Of a stretch of DNA of 9,333 bases, positions 1-5,131 are shown piece after piece (the stretch's first letter is position 1; each line of letters opens with the position of its first letter). The stretch spans positions 1 through 9,333 of the forward strand of contig JAJDAI010000981.1 of the NCBI GenBank assembly GCA_029261955.1, written 5' to 3'. The translations under genes and the position numbers were made by a program. This stretch comes from Deltaproteobacteria bacterium. Its GTDB lineage: Bacteria > Myxococcota_A > UBA796 > UBA9615. The notes under the pieces were generated by a model that saw nothing but the letters and a program-made list of their open reading frames with translations, was not told where the DNA came from and ran no database searches.

Positions 1-65
1 TCGACCAGCAGGGTGGCGATCCGGTCGGCGTCGGCGGGGGGCAGGTTGCTCAAGACGATGCGCAT
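1..65 (-). CDS. cutA: Probable CutA-family protein, N-terminal fragment
   Basis: An ATG at 65 opens a frame running off the left edge and encodes MRIVLSNLPPADADRIATLLV plus a partial codon. The opening beta-strand, the Pro-containing turn and the following helix with an A-x-x-I-A-x-x-L-V pattern match the start of CutA1 proteins, which continue with EERLAACVN. CutA is a small cytoplasmic trimeric protein of the PII-like fold, long linked to divalent-cation tolerance, though its real role is unsettled. Only 21 full codons are visible, so the assignment rests on pattern memory of the N-terminus. No clear Shine-Dalgarno precedes the ATG. It is separated from the upstream gene by a strong hairpin, so it is probably its own unit or read by leakage through that hairpin. 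Confidence 0.6.
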   Translation of the reverse strand, partial: MRIVLSNLPPADADRIATLLV

Positions 66-91
66 GGGGACAGCGTATCGCGCCAGAACGG

Positions 92-125
92 CAGGAGGCC
101 GCGCCGAAGCCGACGCGGCCTCCTG
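92..125 (-). terminator. Strong hairpin after the thioester-domain gene
   Basis: A perfect 12-bp inverted repeat, CAGGAGGCCGCG and CGCGGCCTCCTG, encloses a 10-nt loop and begins 11 nt past the TGA at 136-138. A second short pairing (CAGA 84-87 with TCTG 127-130) can close around it. No long U-run follows on the minus strand, only GTTCT, so this is either a weak intrinsic terminator or a 3' stabilising hairpin. The stem is far stronger than chance would give in this context. Confidence 0.6.
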
Positions 126-135
126 GTCTGTTCGA

Positions 136-1167
136 TCAGTCGCAGGTGGCGGTGCCGACCTCGTACTCCCAGTAGCTGGCCCAGGAGCGGCGGAAGTCCA
201 GGTCACCGTCGGCCCAGGCGGTCTCCTGACCGCCGAGGATGGGCGTGCACTCCAGGTCCACCTCGATGACGAGGGCCTGCGCGACGATGCGCTGCGCGTT
301 GGCGCTGGTCGGCACGAGCATCACGGCGATCTGCTCCATGCAGCTCGGCTCGAAGCCTTCGCCCGAGGCGGCGGCGAGCGACAGGATCTGGTCCACGCGG
401 CACTGCGACCAGGAGCCGAGGCCCGCGCCGCTCAGGTTGTCCTCGATCAGGCTCCAGATGGAGCGCTGGATGTCGCCGAAGGTGTAGGTGCCGCCACAGG
501 ACGTCGAGCCCTGCCCGATGAACTCCTGGTTGAGGATCCAGTTCACCTGGTCGAGGTTCTCGGGGAACTCGACGAAGCCGGCCGCGGCCGCGTCGTAGGA
601 CGAGTAGACGTCCGCGGTGTAGTTGGTGTTGGCCGACATGTTGCGGTCGGTGTCGACGCACCAGGCGTCGTAGGTGCCGTTGAGCGCGCCGCCGTTGGTG
701 ACCGTGGTCTCCCAGTAGTTGTCCTGCTGGGGCCGCGTGGAGCGGATGGTCACGCTGTCGGGCAGCTCGGTGTCGAGCTCCAGGGTCGGCGGCTCGTAGC
801 CCACGATGAGGTTCGTGTCGGCGTGCGCCGCGAGGTAGAGCACGTCGCCCGTCAGCGCGTTCAGGTCCGACAGCGCGATCGAGTACTCGTCGACCTGGGT
901 CGAGATGGCCTCGTGCTTGTAGGGGAAGCGGCCCGGCGCGTGCTTCCGCGGGGCGTCAAGCGACGCGTAGAGGTGCGTGGTGCTCATGACCGCGCCGCCG
1001 GTGGCGTCGTAGGTGATGAAGAGGTCGGTGCCGTCGTCGCAGACGAGCAGATCACCGACGTCGGTGTGCTGGCCGGCCATGAGGTCCAGGACATCATCCG
1101 CCGCTGCGGGCGCGGCGAGGAGGGTGATCAAGCCGATCGCCGAGACGATTCGAAGCAGGTGGGTCAT
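136..1167 (-). CDS. Secreted protein with thioester-domain-like (Cys/Gln) motifs
   Basis: The 343-aa product starts with a Sec signal peptide: R6, hydrophobic core 8-19, AAA before a likely cut near residue 23. Residues 25-125 form an acidic beta-rich domain (pattern AGQHTDVGDL, L-F-I-T-Y, THLY, GRFPY, YLAAHAD), which I recall from other secreted bacterial proteins but cannot name. The middle has AWCVD (Cys170), VNWILN (208-213) and DIQRSIW (Gln234). This order matches thioester domains (TED, Pfam PF08341) of Gram-positive adhesins, where a Y/F-C-x-D Cys bonds to the Gln of a (T/x)-Q-x-A-I/V-W motif. The C-terminus ends with QETAWADG...WASYWEY, which seems to close the first domain. Mature cysteines number seven (43, 170, 224, 256, 276, 307, 342), an odd count that leaves one outside disulfides. 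There is no lipobox, anchor or transmembrane tail. The start is an ATG with GGAG six bases upstream. Export is near certain; the thioester is an inference. Confidence 0.85.
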   Translation of the reverse strand: MTHLLRIVSAIGLITLLAAPAAADDVLDLMAGQHTDVGDLLVCDDGTDLFITYDATGGAVMSTTHLYASLDAPRKHAPGRFPYKHEAISTQVDEYSIALSDLNALTGDVLYLAAHADTNLIVGYEPPTLELDTELPDSVTIRSTRPQQDNYWETTVTNGGALNGTYDAWCVDTDRNMSANTNYTADVYSSYDAAAAGFVEFPENLDQVNWILNQEFIGQGSTSCGGTYTFGDIQRSIWSLIEDNLSGAGLGSWSQCRVDQILSLAAASGEGFEPSCMEQIAVMLVPTSANAQRIVAQALVIEVDLECTPILGGQETAWADGDLDFRRSWASYWEYEVGTATCD

Positions 1168-1170
1168 TGC

Positions 1171-1179
1171 GTTCTCCGG
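1171..1179 (-). promoter_or_regulatory. Ribosome-binding site of the thioester-domain gene
   Basis: The minus strand reads CCGGAGAACGCAATG. GGAG lies six bases before the ATG at 1167, which fixes this start and agrees with the signal peptide beginning right after it. Confidence 0.7.
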
Positions 1180-1245
1180 GGTTGAGTGAAGCGTGTTCGG
1201 CGGGGTGAGGAGACCCGCCTACTTGCCGTCCTACCCGCGGCGGGA

Positions 1246-1287
1246 TTCCGGAACAATGTTCATTCTCACGAGAATTTGGAGAATCTC
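1246..1287. promoter_or_regulatory. Cluster of short palindromes, possible operator
   Basis: Within 42 bp, 80-120 bp upstream of the thioester-domain gene start, lie three perfect palindromes: TTCCGGAA (1246-1253), GAACAATGTTC (1251-1261) and ATTCTCACGAGAAT (1262-1275). A further GAGAATCTC follows at 1279-1287, making GAGAAT a direct repeat nine bases apart. The block is much more AT-rich than its surroundings. The position and symmetry suit a repressor or activator site for the gene at 136-1167. GAAC-N3-GTTC resembles but does not match the GAAC-N4-GTTC LexA box, so no regulator is named. Confidence 0.4.
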
Positions 1288-1288
1288 G

Positions 1289-1333
1289 CCGAAGTGGCCG
1301 CGATCACTTCGGATCCTTTTTTCTCTTTTTTTT
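1289..1333 (+). terminator. Hairpin plus T-tract reading on the plus strand
   Basis: CCGAAGTG (1289-1296) and CACTTCGG (1305-1312) form an 8-bp stem, extendable by one G-T pair. It is followed after ATCC by T6, CTC and T8 (1317-1333). On the plus strand this has the form of an intrinsic terminator, although the T-tract starts four bases late. No plus-strand gene leads into it. On the minus strand the same bases read as an A-rich tract followed by a hairpin upstream of the gene at 136-1167, so an UP-like promoter element or leader structure is the alternative. Confidence 0.35.
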
Positions 1334-1403
1334 CAGTCTCTTGCCGCGCGACCGAACCCAACGCCAGGAGGCGGACGGGTGGAGATCCCAAAGTCACAGA
1401 ATC

Positions 1404-1433
1404 GATCCGGCAGGGATGAGCCTCCCTGGGATC
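1404..1433 (-). terminator. Stem-loop at the 3' end of the ten-module lipoprotein gene
   Basis: CAGGGA (1411-1416) pairs with TCCCTG (1423-1428) around a 6-nt loop. The outer arms GATCC (1404-1408) and GGATC (1429-1433) extend it with a two-base bulge. It overlaps the TGA at 1432-1434. No U-run follows on the minus strand, so it may slow or end transcription inefficiently, or protect the mRNA end. Confidence 0.35.
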
Positions 1434-3231
1434 AACCGGCTTCGATCACCAGGTCGTAGTCGTTGCCGGGCTCGCCGCCGCTGTCGTTGGTCAGGAAGAC
1501 GCGGAGGTAGAAGTTGGCATCGAGCCCGAGCGTGTTCTCGTAGTAGAGGATCTCGCTGTTGGACGGGATGCTGACCTCCTCCAGCAGGGTGTAGAAGCCG
1601 TCGTAGAGCTCGAGGTTGATGTCGCCCTCGGTCCAGTCGTGCGTCACCACGGCGTTGATGCTGCCGCTGCCGGTCAGGGTGACCCCGAACCAGTCGTCGC
1701 CGTCCTCGCAGATGCGCAGCTCCTCGAACTCGGTGGTGGCGAGGCTGTCGATGTAGGTCGGGAAGTCGAGGCTGTCGTTGGGCTCCTCCTCGTCATCGTC
1801 GCAGGGATCGCCTTCGTCGTCCCAGGGGTCGTCGCAGTCGGGGTCGGCGGCGTCGACCAGGAGGTCGCCTTCGTTGTCGACGCCGTCGCTGCACTCGCCC
1901 ACGTGATCGAGGCCGCCCTCGTCGTCGTCATCGAGGTCGGAGCAGCCCGCGTCGGCGCCGAAGTCCGCCCAGCCGTCGCCGTCGTCGTCCAGGCCGTTGT
2001 TGCACTCCGAGGCCTCGGTCTGGTCGAAGCCGCTGCTGCAGCCGGGGTCGGCGGCATCGGCGAGCCCGTCGCCGTCGCTGTCGACGCCGTCGTTGCACTC
2101 ATAGGCGATGTCGAAGAAGCCCTCGTCGAGGCTCTCGGGGTCGCTGGCGCAGCCCGGGTCGCCCTCCCAGTCGAGCCAGCCGTCGCCGTCGTTGTCGATG
2201 CCGTCGTCGCACTCGGTGCGCTCGTCGGCGTCGGAGCCGTCGGCGCAGCCCGGGTCCGCAGCGTCCTCGAGGCCGTCGAGGTCGTTGTCGATGCCGTCGT
2301 TGCACTGGGTCGTCGCGGGGTAGTCCTCCTGGTTCACGACCGAGCAGCCCGGATCGTCGAAGTCGATCCAGCCGTCCCCGTCGTTGTCGGCGAGGTCCTG
2401 GCACTCGTGCGCCTCGGTGGCGTCGACGCCGTTCTCGCAGTCGAGGTCGGCGGCGTCGATGAGGCCGTCGCCGTCGTCGTCGGTGCCGTTGCTGCACTCG
2501 AAGGGGCTGGTGAAGGTCTCCATCGTGCCGTAGACGCAGCCGGCGTCCTGACCGTCGATCCAGCCGTCACTGTCGTTGTCGAGGCCGTCGGCGCAGGGGT
2601 CGACGAAGGCCTGCTCGTCGTTGGTCAACGCCGTGAGGCATTCGGCGTCGGCCGCGTCGGTCTGGCCGTCCCCATCGTTGTCGAGGCCGTCGTTGCACTG
2701 GAAGGTGGTGTAGCCGAGCTCCTCGCCGCCTGAGACGCAGTCCGGGTCTGCGCTGTCGATCCAGCCGTCCTGGTCGTTGTCCTGGCCGTCGGCGCAGTCC
2801 GAGGGGCCGGTGGCGTCGTCGTCGTCCGCCGTGACGTCGTCGTCGTCCGCCGTGACGTCGTCGTCGTCTGCGGTGACGTCGTCATCGTCTGCCGTGACGT
2901 CGTCGTCATCTGCGCTGTCGTCGTCGTCTGCGCTGTCGTCGTCGTCTGCACTGTCGTCGTCGTCTGCGCTGTCGTCGTCGTCTGCGCTGTCGTCGTCGTC
3001 CGCGCTGTCGTCGTCGTCTGCGCTGTCGTCGTCGTCCGCGCTGTCGTCGTCGTCCACGGCGTCGTCATCGTCTCCAGTGGAGGGCTCGAGCGCGGAGCAG
3101 ACCCCCGCCGCCAGGTTGCAGTACCGGCTCGGAGGACAGTGCTCGTCGTCCGAGCAGGGAATGGAGTCGGGGTCCGGGACGAACTGGCAGCTCGCGAGCA
3201 GCAGACCGATCAGCAGCAGCAGGAGCCTCAC
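1432..3231 (-). CDS. Acidic ten-module lipoprotein with C-terminal PPC-like domain
   Basis: This 599-aa product starts at GTG 3231, preceded by GGAGGT at 5 nt. Residues 1-15 are a lipoprotein signal ending LASC; Cys15 would be lipidated, and Gln at +2 favours the outer membrane. Residues 26-45 hold four Cys (C-x5-C-x5-C-x6-C). Residues 54-139 are a stalk of DDDDSA units (eight) and DDDDVTA units (four). Residues 146-466 hold ten modules of the form C-x-D/N-G-x-D-N-D-x-D-G-x-x-D-x-x-D-x-x-C, mostly 20 residues each. Their DxDxDG loops resemble calcium loops of EF-hand, dockerin or thrombospondin-3 type, so calcium binding is likely but inferred. Residues 480-599 fit a pre-peptidase C-terminal (PPC) beta-sandwich: EPNDS, C-x-D-G-D-D-W-F, DINLELYD, Y-x-L-R-V, YDLVI. 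No catalytic domain is present. The gene overlaps the upstream exported-protein gene by 4 nt, so the two are translated together. A surface spacer or binding protein is the likely role. Confidence 0.92.
   Translation of the reverse strand: MRLLLLLIGLLLASCQFVPDPDSIPCSDDEHCPPSRYCNLAAGVCSALEPSTGDDDDAVDDDDSADDDDSADDDDSADDDDSADDDDSADDDDSADDDDSADDDDSADDDDVTADDDDVTADDDDVTADDDDVTADDDDATGPSDCADGQDNDQDGWIDSADPDCVSGGEELGYTTFQCNDGLDNDGDGQTDAADAECLTALTNDEQAFVDPCADGLDNDSDGWIDGQDAGCVYGTMETFTSPFECSNGTDDDGDGLIDAADLDCENGVDATEAHECQDLADNDGDGWIDFDDPGCSVVNQEDYPATTQCNDGIDNDLDGLEDAADPGCADGSDADERTECDDGIDNDGDGWLDWEGDPGCASDPESLDEGFFDIAYECNDGVDSDGDGLADAADPGCSSGFDQTEASECNNGLDDDGDGWADFGADAGCSDLDDDDEGGLDHVGECSDGVDNEGDLLVDAADPDCDDPWDDEGDPCDDDEEEPNDSLDFPTYIDSLATTEFEELRICEDGDDWFGVTLTGSGSINAVVTHDWTEGDINLELYDGFYTLLEEVSIPSNSEILYYENTLGLDANFYLRVFLTNDSGGEPGNDYDLVIEAG
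2815..3072 (-). repeat. Asp-rich stalk-coding minisatellite, 18-bp and 21-bp units
   Basis: Eight 18-bp units coding DDDDSA occupy 2911-3054 and four 21-bp units coding DDDDVTA occupy 2827-2910, flanked by DDDDAV and DDDDAT variants. Units differ mostly by silent or single-base changes (tct/tcc, gtc/atc). Runs of four GAC codons make replication slippage likely. All unit lengths are multiples of three, so copy-number change would keep the frame and alter stalk length. Confidence 0.9.
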
Positions 3232-3242
3232 CAGCGACCTCC
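3228..3242 (-). promoter_or_regulatory. GTGA start/stop overlap with Shine-Dalgarno GGAGGT
   Basis: The upstream gene's stop (TGA, 3228-3230) and the lipoprotein GTG (3229-3231) share the tetranucleotide GTGA. A full GGAGGT at 3237-3242 lies 5 nt before the GTG, inside the end of the upstream gene. This fixes the GTG start and implies translational coupling. Confidence 0.8.
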
Positions 3243-3974
3243 GATCCCGAAGGCCACGCCACCCTCGATGGGCACCGCGTAGGCAGCTGCCTTGGGCGCC
3301 GGCTTGCCGGAAGCGGCCGTGATGATGAAAGCCGTCGCGGAGCCCACCGCCGAGGCGACCCCCGCGATGGCCAGCGCCGTGCCGGCCTGGGACGCGGTGT
3401 CCGCGCCGCTCGCCACGTCCTCGTATTCGCCCCGGAGGAGTTCACCGGACTGGTACAGCGTCGAGCGCTCCTCGAAGACACTGGCCTGCCAACCGGCGAG
3501 CCCACCGAAGACGCCTGCGCCCGCCGCCAGGCCGATGCCGACGGGCACACCCGCCGACGGACCGCTGCGCTGGGGCGCGTTGACCCGCACCCCCAAGCGC
3601 CGAAGCCGCCGGTGCGCGTCGTCCACCAGGCTCATGAAGCCCCCGTCGCCCACGTGGCCTTCGTAGAAGGCCAGCAGGTCCTCCTTCGCGCGCTCCTGCT
3701 GCCCCAGGCACTGCGCCAACGCGCCGCGCCAGTACAGCAGCCACTGGTCCCCGTGCGCCTGGTAGGCCTTGCCCACCCGGCCCCAGGTCGCGCTGACGCT
3801 CCCGATCGCGTCTGCCGCCGCGGTCTGCTCAGCCGATGCGACGTCGGAGCAGTGCTTCGACAGCACCTCCTCCGCCTCGGTCGCGGCGGCGACGGAGGTG
3901 GGCTCGTCGTCCGCGAGCGCACCCGCAGGGATCAGCAGCGCCAGCAGCGCCAGGAACCGGATCGTGTCGACCAT
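3228..3974 (-). CDS. Exported helical protein with two C-terminal membrane-type segments
   Basis: I chose the ATG at 3974 (248 aa) over an in-frame GTG at 4016 because a Sec signal follows directly: R6, core 7-20, ALA before Asp22. Residues 22-130 look helical, with a stretch W-L-L-Y-W-R-G-A-L-A-Q-C-L-G-Q-Q-E-R-A-x-x-D-L reminiscent of a single TPR hairpin, and two Cys at 42 and 89. Gly/Ala-rich hydrophobic segments lie at about 141-162 and 197-221, separated by a charged 34-residue stretch. The end reads EGGVAFGIGGRW. Myxococcal TPR and PEGA proteins often share this two-segment plus beta-strand tail, a resemblance from memory. It probably sits in the inner membrane with most of its mass in the periplasm. 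Its TGA overlaps the GTG of the downstream lipoprotein gene (GTGA), which carries its ribosome site inside this gene. Function unknown; assembly or export partner of that lipoprotein is a guess. Confidence 0.85.
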   Translation of the reverse strand: MVDTIRFLALLALLIPAGALADDEPTSVAAATEAEEVLSKHCSDVASAEQTAAADAIGSVSATWGRVGKAYQAHGDQWLLYWRGALAQCLGQQERAKEDLLAFYEGHVGDGGFMSLVDDAHRRLRRLGVRVNAPQRSGPSAGVPVGIGLAAGAGVFGGLAGWQASVFEERSTLYQSGELLRGEYEDVASGADTASQAGTALAIAGVASAVGSATAFIITAASGKPAPKAAAYAVPIEGGVAFGIGGRW

Positions 3975-3986
3975 GTGGCCATTGTA
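3975..3986 (-). promoter_or_regulatory. Possible -10 box six bases before an ATG (leaderless start)
   Basis: On the minus strand TACAAT (3986-3981) is followed by six bases and the ATG at 3974, and there is no Shine-Dalgarno. This would place the transcription start at or next to the ATG, giving a leaderless mRNA. No good -35 hexamer is seen 16-18 nt upstream, so the call is tentative. Confidence 0.3.
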
Positions 3987-4027
3987 GTTGGCCGATCTGG
4001 GCCGTCGCCGGGGCACGCAGCAACCCG

Positions 4028-4087
4028 AGTGAAATCCAGGGTGTCTGACACCAGCCCTTCCAAGTGAAAGCCCCGGTGTCTGACACC
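4028..4087. repeat. Two 25-nt direct repeats with GGTGTCTGACACC palindrome
   Basis: Copies at 4028-4052 and 4063-4087 match at 22 of 25 positions (they differ at positions 8, 11 and 12) with a 35-nt period. Both start AGTGAAA and end in the same 13-nt palindrome. The palindromic core resembles REP-like elements that RAYT (Y1_Tnp) transposases act on. No transposase gene is in the window. The elements sit between the end of one gene unit and the promoter region of the next. Confidence 0.65.
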
Positions 4088-4098
4088 GGGGTTTTCAT
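4061..4098 (-). terminator. Bidirectional intrinsic-terminator-like hairpin
   Basis: The second palindrome copy extends into a long stem. CCCCGGTGT (4071-4079) pairs with ACACCGGGG (4083-4091) around CTG, and TGAAA/TTTCA continue it outward, giving about 18 pairs with G-T wobbles. It begins right after the TGA at 4099-4101. On the minus strand the 5' arm is A-rich and the 3' arm ends CTTTC; on the plus strand it ends GGGGTTTTC. It most likely ends transcription of the 325-aa lipoprotein gene. Confidence 0.65.
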
Positions 4099-5076
4099 TC
4101 AGCCGCCGAGCCAGCCCAGGTAGAGGCCGGTCCAGGTGCGGTCGGGCACGGCGCAGGTCACGCCGGGGCTGCCGTCGAGCTCGAGCACGAGGCCGGACAG
4201 GGACACCGAGCCGTCGAAGGTCAGCGGGCCGGAGGGGAACTGCTCGCCGATGACCGAGTCCACCGTGAGCGTGGCCGAGCCCGCGATCGGGCCCCACTGC
4301 TGCACGATGGCCGGCTGGTTGAAGGGATCGAGCGCGTCGTTGCAGTCGTTCGCCAGCAGGTTGCTGCCGGTCTGGCCCGCGAAGGTGCCGGCGACCTGGT
4401 CGGGCAGGCCCGTGCTGCCGTCGTACCAGGCCACGAACTGCTGGCCGTTGAACAGCGTGGACTGCGAGGCCCAGGCGTCCCAGGTCATGCCGAGGCGGAA
4501 ATCGGCCAGGCTGGTGCCGACGTAGAAGGAGTAGCCGCAGCTGATCTGCTGGGGCCAGGAGCCCAAGCTCGCGAACGCCGCCTCGAGGGCGGGGTCGTCG
4601 CAGAGGAGGGGGGCGGCGCTGTCGTCGTCGTCGCCGGAGTCGTCGTCGTCGGCAACGGACGACGAATCGTCGTCGTCGTCCGTTGCGGCCGAATCGTCGT
4701 CGTCCGCGCTGTCGTCGTCGTCCGCGCTGTCGTCGTCATCGCCAACGGACGCCGAATCGTCGTCGTCGTCCGTTGGGGCCGAGTCGTCGTCATCCACAAC
4801 ATCGTCGTCGTCCACGGCGTCGTCGTCGTCCGCGGCGTCGTCGTCGTCCGCGGCGTCGTCGTCGTCCACGGCGTCGTCGTCATCGGCTGCGTCGTCGTCG
4901 TCCCCCTGGCAAGCGTCGTCCCAGGCGCAGCCCTCGTCGTCGCAGTCGGTGACGCCGTCGCCGTCGTTGTCGGAGCCGTCGGAGCATTCGCCGTCGACGT
5001 CGCCCTCGCGGTCGACCGAAGTCGGCGGGCAACCTGCGAGCAGCAGGACGAACAGAAGCGGGAGCCTCAGAACCAC
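4099..5076 (-). CDS. Lipoprotein with Asp-rich stalk and unknown C-terminal domain
   Basis: The open frame reaches upstream to 5232, but the true start is GTG 5076: GGAGGT lies 4 nt before it and a lipoprotein signal follows at once (R4, hydrophobic 5-13, LAGC with lipidated Cys16). The product is 325 aa. Residues 31-50 form one Cys-bounded module, C-S-D-G-S-D-N-D-G-D-G-V-T-D-C-x4-C, of the same type as the ten in the lipoprotein at 1432-3231. Residues 59-154 are an Asp stalk of DDDDAA, DDDDAV, DDDDSA and longer DDDDDSASVG-like units. Residues 159-325 are a compact domain, probably beta-rich, with Cys 159, 180, 245 and 308 (two possible disulfides) and many aromatic residues; I do not recognise it. 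The stalk should hold this domain off the outer membrane. The gene follows the exported helical-protein gene by 55 nt and is probably co-transcribed with it. A terminator hairpin follows the stop. Confidence 0.88.
   Translation of the reverse strand: MVLRLPLLFVLLLAGCPPTSVDREGDVDGECSDGSDNDGDGVTDCDDEGCAWDDACQGDDDDAADDDDAVDDDDAADDDDAADDDDAVDDDDVVDDDDSAPTDDDDDSASVGDDDDSADDDDSADDDDSAATDDDDDSSSVADDDDSGDDDDSAAPLLCDDPALEAAFASLGSWPQQISCGYSFYVGTSLADFRLGMTWDAWASQSTLFNGQQFVAWYDGSTGLPDQVAGTFAGQTGSNLLANDCNDALDPFNQPAIVQQWGPIAGSATLTVDSVIGEQFPSGPLTFDGSVSLSGLVLELDGSPGVTCAVPDRTWTGLYLGWLGG
4615..4902 (-). repeat. Asp-rich stalk-coding repeat, mixed 18/24/30-bp units
   Basis: Fourteen DDDD-headed units code for the stalk of the 325-aa lipoprotein. 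The first six are regular 18-bp DDDDAA/AV/VV units. After them, 24-bp and 30-bp units (ending SAPT, SASVG, SAAT, SSSVA) alternate with 18-bp DDDDSA units. Two blocks, DDDDSAPT-DDDDDSASVG and DDDDSAAT-DDDDDSSSVA, are clearly a diverged duplication. GAC codons dominate and unit lengths stay in frame. Confidence 0.88.
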
Positions 5077-5079
5077 GAA

Positions 5080-5112
5080 CACCTCCGACCGCGAGTTTCG
5101 CGATGGGAGGTG
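5080..5112 (-). promoter_or_regulatory. Hairpin sequestering the lipoprotein Shine-Dalgarno
   Basis: In the minus-strand RNA, CACCTCC (5112-5106) pairs with GGAGGTG (5086-5080), which contains the whole Shine-Dalgarno of the GTG at 5076. Inside, CGCGA (5102-5098) pairs with TCGCG (5094-5090) around the 3-nt loop AAC. One mismatch, one A-U and one G-U pair join the two helices. The hairpin begins 19 nt after the stop codon of the upstream gene. It would block initiation unless melted by a ribosome, protein or heat. Confidence 0.6.
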
Positions 5113-5131
5113 CTCGGGGCCAAGGGCAGTC

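Noticed and set aside
13..1185. A 390-codon plus-strand frame opposite the thioester-domain gene
   Set aside because: The minus frame has a signal peptide, a ribosome site and family motifs; the plus frame is Val/Gly/Arg-rich with no recognisable start site or fold.
1251..1261. GAACAATGTTC as a LexA box
   Set aside because: The known Gram-positive type box needs four bases between GAAC and GTTC; here there are three, and the gene downstream has no SOS link.
1639..2733. A 364-codon plus-strand frame rich in Val-Ala-Val and Gly
   Set aside because: It is the antisense of the Asp/Gly/Cys repeat modules (GAC reads as GTC), so the Val-rich repeats are a mirror of the real gene.
2827..3054. The regular short repeats as a CRISPR array
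   Set aside because: Units are 18-21 bp, contiguous with no unique spacers, and are in-frame coding for DDDDSA/DDDDVTA within a lipoprotein.
4028..4087. The paired palindromic repeats as IS ends or an att site
   Set aside because: The copies are in direct orientation 35 nt apart with no transposase or integrase between or beside them; a REP-like element or terminator fits better.
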